Origin: Trichoplax sp. H2
Lineage: Eukaryota; Placozoa; Uniplacotomia; Trichoplacea
Assembly: GCA_003344405.1 (NCBI GenBank)
Contig: NOWV01000006.1
Coordinates: 558,001 to 622,000 of the forward strand
Direction: 5' to 3'
Length of the DNA stretch: 64,000 nt
Shown here: piece after piece, positions 52,701 through 64,000 of the stretch
Numbering within the stretch: position 1 is the stretch's first letter
Layout of the letters: every line of letters starts with the position of its first letter
The notes under the pieces: generated by a model
Told to the model about the DNA's origin: nothing
Database searches by the model: none
The model's input: only the letters and a program-made list of their open reading frames with translations
Program-made: the position numbers and the translations under genes

Positions 52701-55700
52701 TATCATTATGGTGACTATCCTGATCGTCAAGCGCTTTATTTTGCTGATCTGGCTCGGACTGATCTCCATCTAAATGCTGTTGATCTTGAAAGAAATCTTG
52801 ATCTTGCGATAAATTCACATTATGATCTGATTTAAATCGGTCATTCTCGTCTGATTTCTGTTGATGGTCGAATCGATTATCGGTAGTATTTATATCATCA
52901 TGATTGGATTCATTCTGCCTAGATATATTGTTATTATGTTCAAAACATTGATTTCCTTGTCCATCATGTACAGTATAAGTCGAATTCTGGGCTAACTTGT
53001 TCTCTAATCCACCTCTACTAGAATCTATGCTACCATCGCGTACATCATCTTGTTTGTCACCCTGCTGCATCTGGTATTCATCCCTATGATTATTCTTTAG
53101 TTGATGTGCTTGATTCGCATCGTTAAATTGCGTGGAAAGATTAAAGAAGCTATCATTCAGTTGATCAGTGTTGCCATGATGATTATCCCTTGGTGTTTGA
53201 GTTTCAGTATCTTTAACAACAATATGACTAGTTGCAGCTGCATCACGTTGAACACTAGCAATATTTGTGTGTTCTAATTGTTGGCGCTGCAGATTATACA
53301 GTTCATTATATCGTTGTTGAAATTTCTGCTGTTCATCTAGTAATCGGTTTTGATGCTCTTGAAGTTGTTGCTGCAATTCGATTTGTTTGTTTTGATTTTC
53401 AACCAACTTTTCCTGCAGTTGATCATTTTTTGCTACTTTACTTTGTTCAATAAATGCTTCTAACTTCTCCATATAGACTATCTCTTGCTGTTGTATTCGG
53501 TTTTGGAAATCGTCCAACTTCGACTCGAAAGACTGAATATAAGGAGAATGATTTCTAGATTCATTATAAATATCTGTCAGATTGTTGTCATCATCTTTAG
53601 TATTTGATTTTTCGTTTTCTGCAAGATTAACAAGCGATGATGCATCACTTGTAGAAGAACTGGAATCGGATTCACTGCCGTCTCTATTTACAGAATGATG
53701 CTGAGGATCCGATAAATTTTTTACTGAGCTGCTTTTTCTTCCTGAATTACTCGAATTGCTTGAAGAAAGACTTCCAGTTCGTGATGAGCTTGCGGAGCTG
53801 CTAGATTTATCATTAGCAGATGTTCTTCCCTCATCAGCGTTGTCATCATGATTGTGAGGAATATTTTCATCATGATCGGCTCCCGATATTGCTATTGAGT
53901 CTGTAATGCAGTAGAAAGTTTATGTACGAGTACTTTTGAACGATATATGATTTCAGAAACGGCTGACAAATTATTGCATTTCTGATAATCATCGGGATAT
54001 GGTAATGTGACTCATAAAATGAGAATAAGTTAAATATGGAATAATTCAGATCAAAACAAACTGATATTTCTCGATTATGGCTTCAAGAGTATCATTAACA
54101 AATTTTACTATAATACAATTAAAGTGCATATTTACCAGTTTTCCATTCAGATAAAGCATCACGTCCTCCGCCACTAATAGCAAAATAGTAAAATTAAATT
54201 ACTGATAAATAAAAGGCCGTAAAATTATATTTTCAGTTGATGCTAAGTCATATAGATACTTATGATTTTCAATTACGGCTGTAAATCTCAATAACAAAGT
54301 AAAATAATTGATTCCAAAAAACCAATAGCCAGTAGAGTATATTTTAAATCTTTGGTTTACTATAAAGTTCTGTGTAGCCATTGTAGACTCTCACCGTAAT
54401 AATGAATTTTACATATGCTACTACAAATATAACTATTACGATAAGGTGAATCAAAGCGTATCAAAGGTTATACAAGTATAGTGTAGAATCCTAATCATAT
54501 AAGTTAATATACCGTACATCTTTAGAAATTTTATAATTATGCTTGTTGACTGTTTTAAAGTTTACGAGGAGATACTTTTGTTCATATATAATATAGATTC
54601 GGTATTCTACAACTTTGGTATTAACTATCAAGTTATCGATGTATTTAAGCGCAGTATTATAACAGATTCTTACGCTATAATACTTTCAAAATACAGCCTA
54701 CTTAGATAAATCATAATACTACTAGTAAATATCACATCAAATACTTTGAACTCTGTCTGCTTTCCTAGTATTGAAGATTTCAATTTGCGGTTAATTGACA
54801 AGTTATCTTCCTGAACTTACCTAGACTGCCATTTACTAGATGATTCAAATCCGGTAATGTAACGGCATGTAAAAGCATAACGAGATTTTGCTATCTTAAT
54901 TAAGGCGTTTCGAGGACCAGCCAACTACAATATGAGCAAAAGCATTGTTTAACTGTTTAAATTTTGGGAATTTAATATAGGATAAACATCGTATTCAATT
55001 AGTATATATATTTAATTTTATTACGTACCTTTCTACCATTGTAGGCTACCACTGCGTAATATCGCATTTCGTTAGGAAGTTCTTTATTGGGGATACTTTG
55101 TACAATGCCTGGAATATACCTATATCGCTGTTGATCGGGTGCCAAGGTTCGTACTAAAACATAATCACTAATTTGTAAGAATGGATTTGGCTGAGCTCCA
55201 CCAACAGAAATAATAAAACGTGTTGGAATAACTTGTATATCAAGGTTATCGAATTCAATTTCTGCTCTTCTTATACTCGATGACTGAATAACAGTGCCTG
55301 TATATAACACGAATAGAGATTGACTTATTCTAATTTGCAATACGGAGAATTATAAAGTTGGAGACTTGTACTGTATGTACTAATTACCTGCATAATAAAA
55401 TCCATCAGAACTACTTCTTGCTACTACTCTTTGCCCTTTAACCATTGCGCTAACTTTAACTGGACGCTTTGTGTTCTAAACATTAAGGAACATTGCATGG
55501 CTTACGTAAAAGATAAGAAATAAAAATGTTCTAAATTTGCTAATCTAGATTAATGCTTGATGAGTTTACCAGTTTCGGTGCCTTATAAGGGCGTATATTC
55601 TGCTGAAAGTAGATATCAATATGCGCATATGTTAATAATATTCTCAATTTAGAATTAAAGCTATCGTTAATGATAACATTTACCTGATCATGATCCTTAG

Positions 55701-58700
55701 ATTTCGAATTCTGTATTAAATTACGTAAGATTTTAAAGAAAAATTGATTTAGAATACGAAAAATGAACCTATAAAATATTACTGAATTACAATAAAGTAA
55801 AAACAGGTTAACTAATTATAATTATTAAAATTAAAATTTTGTTACTAAAACATTAAAGGTAACAACCTTTGCAGCAATTAATTTTAAATCTTTAGCTTGT
55901 TGTAGATAAATGTTAGCCTGTCTAATTTCTTCTTCAAGTAATTCAATATCTTCCAGACTGACAGGAAATTCTAATCTTTGCAGAGCTACCATCATGGATT
56001 CACGATATTCACCAAAACTTGGTGGATCATCAGAATGATAATCCTGGTAGCTATCCATTTTAAAAACATTTTTTAGACTACATCTTAATACGGTACTACT
56101 AATAAAATAATCAAAATTCTTCCAATTTAATATTTATATATTTCATTACTTTGATCTCTCAGTATCATCAATCGCTTCCCAAACCAATCCATTTAATTTT
56201 CTATAGTAAATATAATACAATAATTTCAGGAACTATAAGTATCGTTTAAAAATAAAAATTTCTAAAATGAATTTTTTAGCGGTACCCTAAATTAAGTAAA
56301 TTATTTTACCTTTCATATAGATCAATAGCATTTAATAATCTTTTTTCATAACCATCCAAATCAACACCAAGTGGGTTTATTAATTTTAGCTCATTTGGCT
56401 TAACAGGATTTGCATGGAAAACGGTCATAACCTGTTAAAAAGAATATGGTTACCAACTATGAATGTGAAACTAATTACAGTAGATTAGGGAGCATACCAA
56501 CAGATGTAACATGTACTCGAAAGCTCCAAAATAACATTAATAAACCCATTTGGGTTAGTAAGCAATATTTAAATACGCGTATACTAACTGAGAAAGTTCC
56601 CTACGCACCTCATCGAAGACCTTTGACATGACATCTTTATTAATTATAGGAATATGTTTTGGATTATGCCGAATGACACTAGGAGCTAGTGCATCGATTA
56701 TAGTTAATTTCTTAGCTACCAAACCGTACTTGGAAATCCATCTAAAGAGAAAGAAACTCATGTTAGTCATGTATAATTCCATCCCACGAACGCTAATTGA
56801 TCCTATGGAAATAAATATCTAGAACTTACTGTGATACTGTCAAGGTAGATGCACTAAATAGAGAAAAAATACATTCACAGTACAAAAACGAGTAAATTGA
56901 CTTGTAAAAATAATTGAAAAAATTAACTTATTTAATAACCTAGATCTTCGTTTATTGTTTCTGTAACCATGCATTCTACGTTCTATGGAATGAGACCATT
57001 CAGGAAAAAATTATTATAAATAGTGAGAAATGTATAGAATGAATAGTGGATATCATACCATTATCTCGTAATTTTTCCCGTTGCGCATTTAACATTTGCC
57101 TACTTTCTGGAAGAATCCAATCACTATCCTCCTTGTTTGCACGATCTATACTGTATTGGGCGCGTAATTTGCTAGTTCTTGTTTGAGTAATTTCAGTCGA
57201 ACTTTCCTTAACAATATTGCGTAAATTCCTTTTACTTGTCTGCTTTTGCGTTGATGATGTGTTATGGTCATTCTCAGCTGAGGCTGGTCTACTACTGTAT
57301 AAATGAAATCAAAATAGAAAGTTAAAGCATTTCATCACTACTGCAACATCTAAATTTTGAAACAAGACATATAAGTATATGCATGGTACCTTGTCATCCT
57401 ACTTTTGTGCTTATTATTCCATTCTAACTGAATACATTCATTTCGAATTCGTGTTAATCTTGCAAGATATTGTTCCCCAGCTTGAATCTCTTTACGAAGA
57501 AGACTTGTATCCTGACTCTATAATATTATTGGAATGAATATTCTTAGGGTTATTTAGTTAATATAGCAGTACTTAGAGATATTATTTGGAGGTATACTAG
57601 TTCATCCTTGTTTATAGTTGTACAGTTCATTGTAACTTTGAGTTGAAATTGCAGTTTACACTTATACTTTTAAATTCATAGCCGCATACTTTAAGGGAGC
57701 AACGTTATATTTAAAATCAACTTTAGGTTAGGATAAAATTAATGGTTACGGACTTTTGATAACTTGCTGTTATAATCCTATATCCGTACTTTCATAAAAA
57801 CTTCTTGAACAACATTTTCGGTTATAAGCTGTTCAAAACATTAACATGTAAGCGGTTTACTTTACCTCATAGCTCTTCAGCCCAGATTCATCTACTCGAA
57901 CTTCGCCATCAAGGGTATAGTAATGGAATCTACATGAATGATAAAGTCATGTCGGAAATAATTACTGAATCTATATAGTGAAAAGATAAATTTTGATATG
58001 TACATTTATATCTCGTAATCAAGTCCTACCTTCCGCCAGTTTCGTAAGCCAATTTAGACAAGAATTCATTGGCGTCAGAGTCATTACAATTAAAGGAAAT
58101 TGTATGTACTGGAATTGGTTTGTATAACTGAATTTGAGATAAGACTGTATCTGGAGGCTAAAATATTAAAATTAGAATAGATGAAATATTAATTATTAGG
58201 GATTAGATTGAATTTTTATGTTATTAATATTAGATTGTAGTTGCTATTTCCACAAATACTCTTATGAATTCTACCTGATCGGGTCGTCCATCCGTCAATA
58301 AATAGATGCCTTGCACACCAGGATCACCTAGAGCTAACTTTAGTGCAGCTAATGTATTGGTACTTCCACCAATAGCCAAGCCTTTAATCCACTGCCATGC
58401 ATTTAATAGATTTTGGTCAGTCACATCAGCCATATTATCTCTCCACGCGGCAGCATTAGTACTAAATTTAATAATATTAAATTTCTTCTTTTTGATTAAT
58501 TGCTCCTAAAAGGTAGTAAAACAGCATTAATACTTTTCAAATTCGACAAATTTAAATAAGACGATAATGTTAATTAATATTCTGACTGAATCTTTCGAGA
58601 CTGCGCTAATAACGGCTACAAAATTACCTGCAATAATAAGTGTAACTTATCTTTGACTAAGGATATTCTTGGTCTCATAGAAGACGATGTATCCACAAGA

Positions 58701-61700
58701 ATTGTAATTTGATCTTCAATAATCGTTCCAAAGAGTTCTCGACTTCCACGTAAAAGCCAGTCAATTCTAAAATTACAGAATTTAATCCTCATTTTTACTA
58801 TTTAATTGAAATAGTTACGCTAATTAAACGTCAAGCGGATATATTCAGAAGTATTTGTGCAGTATATCTACTGTGATAGTATTTTGCTTTACCTTGTATT
58901 ATACATTTTCAGAGCTGCTCTCATTTTTCTTTCATATTCTCTATAGATATCACCACTAACGTGTACATGAACAATGGTTCCATCTTTCCATCTAAAGAAA
59001 TATTTCAGTGAGAAATTAATATTCCTTTGTGTTGAAGAAATAACTTAAATTTTAATCATAGCTTGATGGTACAATACTCATTTGGAGTAGTAACTTAGCT
59101 CGAATTTTGTAACTTTCTTAAGAGTTACTTCGATGAAAGCTAATGTCTAAGTAAAAAGTTATACCTACCTCACGTGAACAAATCTGTCGCAGTACTTTGC
59201 GTTAATAAGTTTCGGACTTTTAACCTATTAATTATAAATGAATTACGGATGTTTGAGTTAATTTCAATACTGATTGTTGAGTTACGATAATAAATGTTCT
59301 AGTCTATTCATTTAACTATTCAAGTATTTATATGCTGCGATATACTGCTCTATCTAAAAGGCTGTCAATTTTTCAAAGTAAGATATCTATCAAGAGCAAT
59401 GTTACCGTAGGATTAATATAATTATATCAAAAAGATCAGTTTGTTTCCTGTAGAATTTCAGCCTAATGGGCATGTCTTATTTCATGCAATGAAGCTCTGA
59501 CTGTGCGATATAAGTTGGCTAGGAGAGTTTTTAGTTATATGGAAAAACTATTAGCGTGTAATATCTAAAATTCTAAAACAAAGCAATCGATTATATCGAA
59601 TAGCGACGTATCCTAACGTTGGTATCAGTATCTTTTCTTGAAGACAAACAAAGTAATCCAAATAAGCGATTACGAATAAAAGTATCAAGACGTTTATGGA
59701 CTAGAATAAGGACTTCATTGTATAGTAAAGAAAAAGCCTTTAAAGTAATGAATTGCGTTTTTGCGTTGCGCTTTTAATTTTTTAAAGGCAAATATCACCC
59801 TATTCGTGACTAAATGAATTATTAACGCAATGAATAAATTCATATGTTGGATGGACATGGGTGCATTATAAGTAGTAAATAAAATTAAATACAGAATAGT
59901 GAGAGGCACAGTCAAGTCATTAATCAAATAGCACGAAGGATTATTTGTATAATTTACCGCGTCACCCGAGCCTTCTTCTTCCGGTGGTTTTTGAATATTT
60001 TCTACTCCATCACAATGCTTAAAAGCGACTTTCGATAGAAAATCGTAAAATGAGAGTCCTTTAATCACTAATCCTTGTCTCTAAAAAGTTCAATAACAGA
60101 AATGATATAATAAGTTTGTAAGTTTCATGTATTTAGGAATAACATTCACATTCGTCCACTCCAAGTTTTATAATTTAAACGTTTCAATAAATGTTACAGT
60201 TGTAAATCGCATCAATAATATACGAAATAAGCATACGCGTAGATATATGTAGTCTATATATGACGCAATTATTTTATCTTTGCAACATAGCTACCGTTTT
60301 GTCTTCATATAACTTTACAAAATTTGACATTTAGTAAAGATTGCTAGGTGCACTAACCTTGAGATATTCAACTGAACTAATTACATCTTCATCGTCGCAT
60401 TGTTGCTCAGAGTTAGTTTCAATTAGCTTAACAGGAACGTTTTGGTTATCATCGACTTTTTGGTCAGACATCAAGCGAGTCATTATTTTAGGATCCTTGA
60501 CTTCATGTTGCAAGGCTTGAATCTCAGCCAAAACATGACGTGCTTGTTCCAGTTCTTCCCAAATTACTAGTATATCTTCGCGAATTTCCATATCTTTTCT
60601 ATTTCCATTGGGTTCACGATTATAGAGTGGGTTTCGGGTCGATTTTATCGAAGAATCGCTCTGATTAGACTGCCTTCTTTGCCTTAATGATAGCGATTCC
60701 ATTAAACTGTCGAAGCTTCTATCACAGTCTAGAAAATTGTGAAAGCTTTGAAAAATATTCGTTGGTTAGTTAGCTAACGAAGGTTTCTATCTTTCATAAA
60801 ACCTTCAATCGCTGTTTTATATTAAACAATAGACAATAATGTTAACACAACTAGTCAAATTTTATAACAATAGCATGAAAGCTCATTATTCATAGTGAGA
60901 AGTAAAGAAGTAGCTCCTTCTGCATCTAAACTAACTTTTCTATTTAAATGTTACATTAACTGTGTCAATCAATAAGTTATTGATACAAATTCACCAGGAC
61001 TTTAAATTGACTTTATACTAGCTTAACTACTACAAGAAATAAGAATAAGTTTTGTTTAAAAATTTTGTATTAACAGAACGGGATATTGTCATAAGGAAAT
61101 GATGCCATCAAAAATAGTAAGTACGACATTACTTTTTCCATCACTTTAACAACTAAAATATGCTAAATTATTAACCAACTATAGGGATACGACATCAGAA
61201 AATCTAATAAACCAGTTAGGAATTAATTTCACTGTTTGATTGTTTACACACAATTATATTTTGGTAAAGTTGTAGAAGAGTGTAATTTTACGACGTACGT
61301 TAATTCGTAGTTTGATAGGACTACTAATACTTGTAGCTAACTTACTTTCCAGACATAGATGCTGCAAATTCTTTATAGAATTTAACAGATTCTGTATCGT
61401 GACAATTATATGCCACAACATGTATTGGTTTACCACGGTTTGATATCTAAAAATAAAATAAATCATTTCAATTTCAACAGTTACACCCGAATCTTGCAAG
61501 CTCTCATCTTCATAACCATAAAAGATGAACAATTCTTAAATTTATAAAACTATTCTTAATTTGACCGTAACTAACAATTCAAGATAGTCGAGTCTAAAGG
61601 TAACTATTTCATATTGCTAATTTAAGGGTATGTTGATACTCTGCGTTAAAACGTATTATGGCAAGTCCTTCAATTAAATCTGTCATTTATTTATAGATCG

Positions 61701-63324
61701 ATATGATTCTTACCTTCGTTTTCAGTATCTCTTTAGCGGCATCGTAAGATTTATTAAAAGCTACCAAGTAAATAGCTTCCAGCTGATCGTCTGATAATGC
61801 GGTAAGAATGGCTTCAGCTGTACTGGTAGGTGTTGTACTAGGATTGTGTGGCATCTTCCGAATCCATTCTAGTGATTGTTCGATTGATGAAGCATTGACT
61901 TCAAGAACTGATTGCTGCCAGCACTGAACCATATCGGAACTCCTTTATAGGATTTTATTAAAAGGTATCAAAATACTTTCTGATGGTAATAGTGTGAGAT
62001 GTATTTGTATGATGAAATGCGCAACTTACCTGATGATATTATATTTAGTTACATGCGTAAGCTGTTCGTGGACAACTAATTCAATTAAAGCTTTAACGTC
62101 ATCAAATTCGTCTGCAATCTCCGTATTTCCATCAATAATGATTATAATACGACTTTCATGAATTACTCCAAATATACAGCGACTGAAAATGAGGCATTAG
62201 AATCATTACATAGTATTATTACGTTTCATTCTGTTAATCCTGTCTTATTTACTAATCCAATTAAAAATTTTTAATTAAGAAATATGACTCTTAGTCAGGA
62301 TATTTTGTAAAATATATATCATCTGTTAAGCCAAACTAGTGTCAGCATGGCACATCAAATTATTCGAACAAGTCGAAGTTGTTTTTTACCTTCCTGAAGT
62401 TAGCCATTCTAGTCGCTGCTTAAATAAGTTGACCACCTTAAGAATTACCTTCTCTACGGATTGTAGCTTTTGCAGACTTGCAGAAATCTAAGTTATATAA
62501 TATTAAAATATGTAAGTTGCTGAGAAAATATTTCTATAATATTGAAATAAATGCAAATCAAAAATCTAGTCGAAGCGATCTCATTACTGTAGATACATTG
62601 CGCACAGTCTTATATTGTAATAGAAAGACAAAGCAATCGCTTACATTATATATGATGCCATTTTTACTAGGATATTGGACGAATAGCCCCTGAGAGTATT
62701 TTGAACGTATCGGCTTTTTAAGAGCATCAACATAATCTAAAATGAAAGATAAAAGAATATAGGGACGTCAGGGAAATTTATATTTATTGGCATGCCAATT
62801 AATCAACTGAATTAATAATTTTCTGTCTTATATCTTCAAATGGAGGTAATACACAGTGAAATAATAGATTTATAAAGTGAAAATTAATATAACTTGCCAT
62901 CAACATGTTTAAATCCGATTGTTGGAAGAATCTGCTCCATGGTTAGTTTCTTAACCGATAAGCCATGACGCTGATAACAAATAATAATTTCAAAATTCTC
63001 AGTTTTACTGATAGCATTATTACTTTGATAGCTATCACATTTCATACATTGTACAGTAAAAACAGCTACCCTGTATGTATTACACTTATAATGTATAAAT
63101 AAGTTCGTAAATGATTTGCCTTATCTATTACAAAATAATTTTTACTAGGGTGTATAAAATATCGCTAGGATTGACACACTGATATAACCTCTATTTATTA
63201 CCTTTAGCCATACTAACGAAGAGCATTGTATACAAGCATCAGTAAGCCAATCTGTTCTGGTAGATTCGATTCCCCATCGCCTAAAGCGCATGGAGGTCTT
63301 GCTAATATCTGAATTGAGTGCCAT
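49760..63324 (-). CDS. VWA3B: VWA3B-like protein: two VWA domains, long coiled-coil exon, repeated DUF4537-like modules
   Basis: Very large gene: at least 39 exons and about 1,980 codons. The first exon 63202-63324 starts MALNSDISKTSMRFRRWGIE; the stop is at 49760-49762. Three copies of a module are seen. Copy 1: HGLSVKKLTMEQILPTIGFK, then a VWA domain with degenerate metal site (RIIIIIDGNTE, 62030-62182; 61714-61942; 61346-61446). Copy 2: LVIKGLSFYDFLSKVAFKH (59958-60080), WKDGTIVHVHVSG, then a VWA with full MIDAS DTSSS (58628-58766), GGSTNT and YLLTDGRPD (58275-58505). Copy 3: WISKYGLVAKKLTIIDALAP (56609-56741) and ELKLINPLGVDLDGYEKRLL (56310-56431), with no VWA after it. Then come DUF4537-like exons 55388-55475 and 55029-55297, the 1416-base exon 52485-53900 (coiled coil, then D/N/Q/S-rich), and further GEEVLSRWSEEGWYYRG and RPVVARNDKDGYYHLG modules. 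One small exon between 60728 and 61346 is unresolved. Human VWA3B is shorter (about 1294 aa). Confidence 0.88.
52485..53900 (-). other. 1416-base exon: Ser-rich, coiled-coil and D/N/Q/H-rich low-complexity region
   Basis: This is the largest exon in the window by a factor of two, in a gene whose other exons average about 120 bases. Residue order: a Ser/Asn-rich start (SSSSASSSRTGSLSSSNSSN), a coiled coil rich in Gln and Glu (FQNRIQQQEIVYMEKLEAF onward for about 90 residues), then about 220 residues dominated by D, N, Q, H and S, and a return to ordered sequence at ADIVIMDHEEPALIVHENGR. Entry (phase 1) and exit (phase 1) match the neighbours, so it is part of the same transcript. Confidence 0.8.
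62737..62897 (-). other. GC-AG intron in the VWA3B-like gene
   Basis: Read on the minus strand, the exon ends GATG at 62898 and the intron starts GCAAGTTATATT and ends in TTTTAG before 62736. The alternative GT four bases into the intron gives a stop codon in the next exon; the GC donor gives the phase needed to read DYVDALKKPIRSKYSQG. Confidence 0.85.
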
Positions 63325-64000
63325 TGTTTAGAATGAGTAATCTATAGAGATAGAAGTAGATATGGTCAGGTGATAGATAACTGTTAGTGTTATTAATGAC
63401 CAGATCGACTAATAAATAAAGATGAAGTTTAGATAAGTAAATGTCCGAACTCTTTAAAGCTTGAAATCTAATTAAAACTTCTACCGCAATTTCAGAGTTA
63501 AGAATTACAAAATGATATGAATCAGTAACTATGATATCCTTCGTTACTACAGTATTACTCTTTGAGTTTTATTGCTGTGGAATAATATTTATAAAGAGGC
63601 GATCGTTTCGATTGAAATGTTAGTTTATGATCTTATTTATGATAAAGACGGGATTTGATTACATATTAAGGTTGTGACAAATTGCCGGTCAATATAGCCC
63701 ATTAGCTGGAATTCGTGTTTTAGCATTACGCGTAAAACATGTTGCCATACATCACTTTACAATTACTATAGTGTGCCGGCAATAAAGATATATTCTTATG
63801 TACTGTATGTATTAGATAATTCGGACAGATATATAATGTGTCATAATTACTATCACTACAAAAATATGCCTAATACATTAATTCTGCTATTAAGTAAGCT
63901 GTAGTGCAATACTCACATTAGTTCAAGATAGATAAAGTTGCACCTTTCACCGTTGACGTATTGAATCTGTTATTGAAGTATCTAAACGATTCATTACCAA
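63325..64000. other. upstream flank of the VWA3B-like gene
   Basis: AT-rich 5' flank, presumed promoter and 5' UTR. No ORF or repeat of note was recognised. The window ends here. Confidence 0.5.

Noticed and set aside
56742-56802. Extending the VWA3B-like exon upstream through GMELYMTNMSFF
   Set aside because: It is open but in the wrong phase for the preceding exon. The acceptor before 56741 gives SQ-WISKYGL in phase.

Overview
The window is eukaryotic and animal. Every convincing gene is a conserved animal gene cut into many short exons with GT-AG introns of mostly about 50 to 1000 bases. The DNA is AT-rich, genes are densely packed on both strands, and there is one 20-N assembly gap. Intron density, vertebrate-like exon content and compact spacing fit a placozoan (Trichoplax/Hoilungia) best. 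That assignment is inference; another early-branching animal is not excluded. There is no bacterial, operon, CRISPR or IS content.

Layout. 20-865 (+): 3' end of UNC50. 1698-4153 (-): a complete 8-exon alpha carbonic anhydrase. 4154-7359: a spacer with several hairpin or MITE-like palindromes. 7360-9900 (+): SPCS3, carrying a U12-type AT-AC intron. 9901-11500: a spacer with two unrecognised ORFs. 11501-about 14140 (-): a USP12/USP46 deubiquitinase. About 14660-16560: a higher-order repeat built from CTGTAC/GTACAG palindromes and interrupted by the N gap. 18504-18843 (-): an intronless thioredoxin with a one-base frame break. 22061-28751 (-): the centriole protein CEP135 in 23 exons. 31021-31680: another CTGTAC island. 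32286-36666 (+): ABCE1, 21 exons giving 600 residues with every phase consistent. 37806-38207 (-): an orphan ORF. 38912-43113 (+): VPS37A (ESCRT-I). 43997-47782 (-): MITD1, whose family binds ESCRT-III. 49760-63324 (-): a giant VWA3B-like gene of at least 39 exons.

The genes are mostly independent housekeeping functions: Golgi/ER membrane traffic, pH control, signal peptide removal, deubiquitination, centriole assembly, ribosome recycling and ESCRT sorting. One pairing may be meaningful: VPS37A and MITD1 are convergent, less than 0.9 kb apart, and both belong to the ESCRT system. VWA3B-like and CEP135 are both associated with cilia or centrioles, but they are not adjacent.

Most unusual signals: (1) a textbook U12 AT-AC intron in SPCS3 and two GC-AG introns that share a 15-base donor context; (2) CTGTAC/GTACAG palindromic islands that recur in intergenic, mostly 5'-flanking, DNA and are expanded into an A-B-A'-B' repeat around the assembly gap; (3) several perfect or near-perfect hairpins; (4) a VWA3B homolog whose third module has lost its VWA domain and gained a long D/N/Q/S-rich coiled-coil exon plus repeated DUF4537-like modules. 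Exon boundaries were derived by hand from splice dinucleotides, phase and homology. Where a join could not be resolved this is stated.
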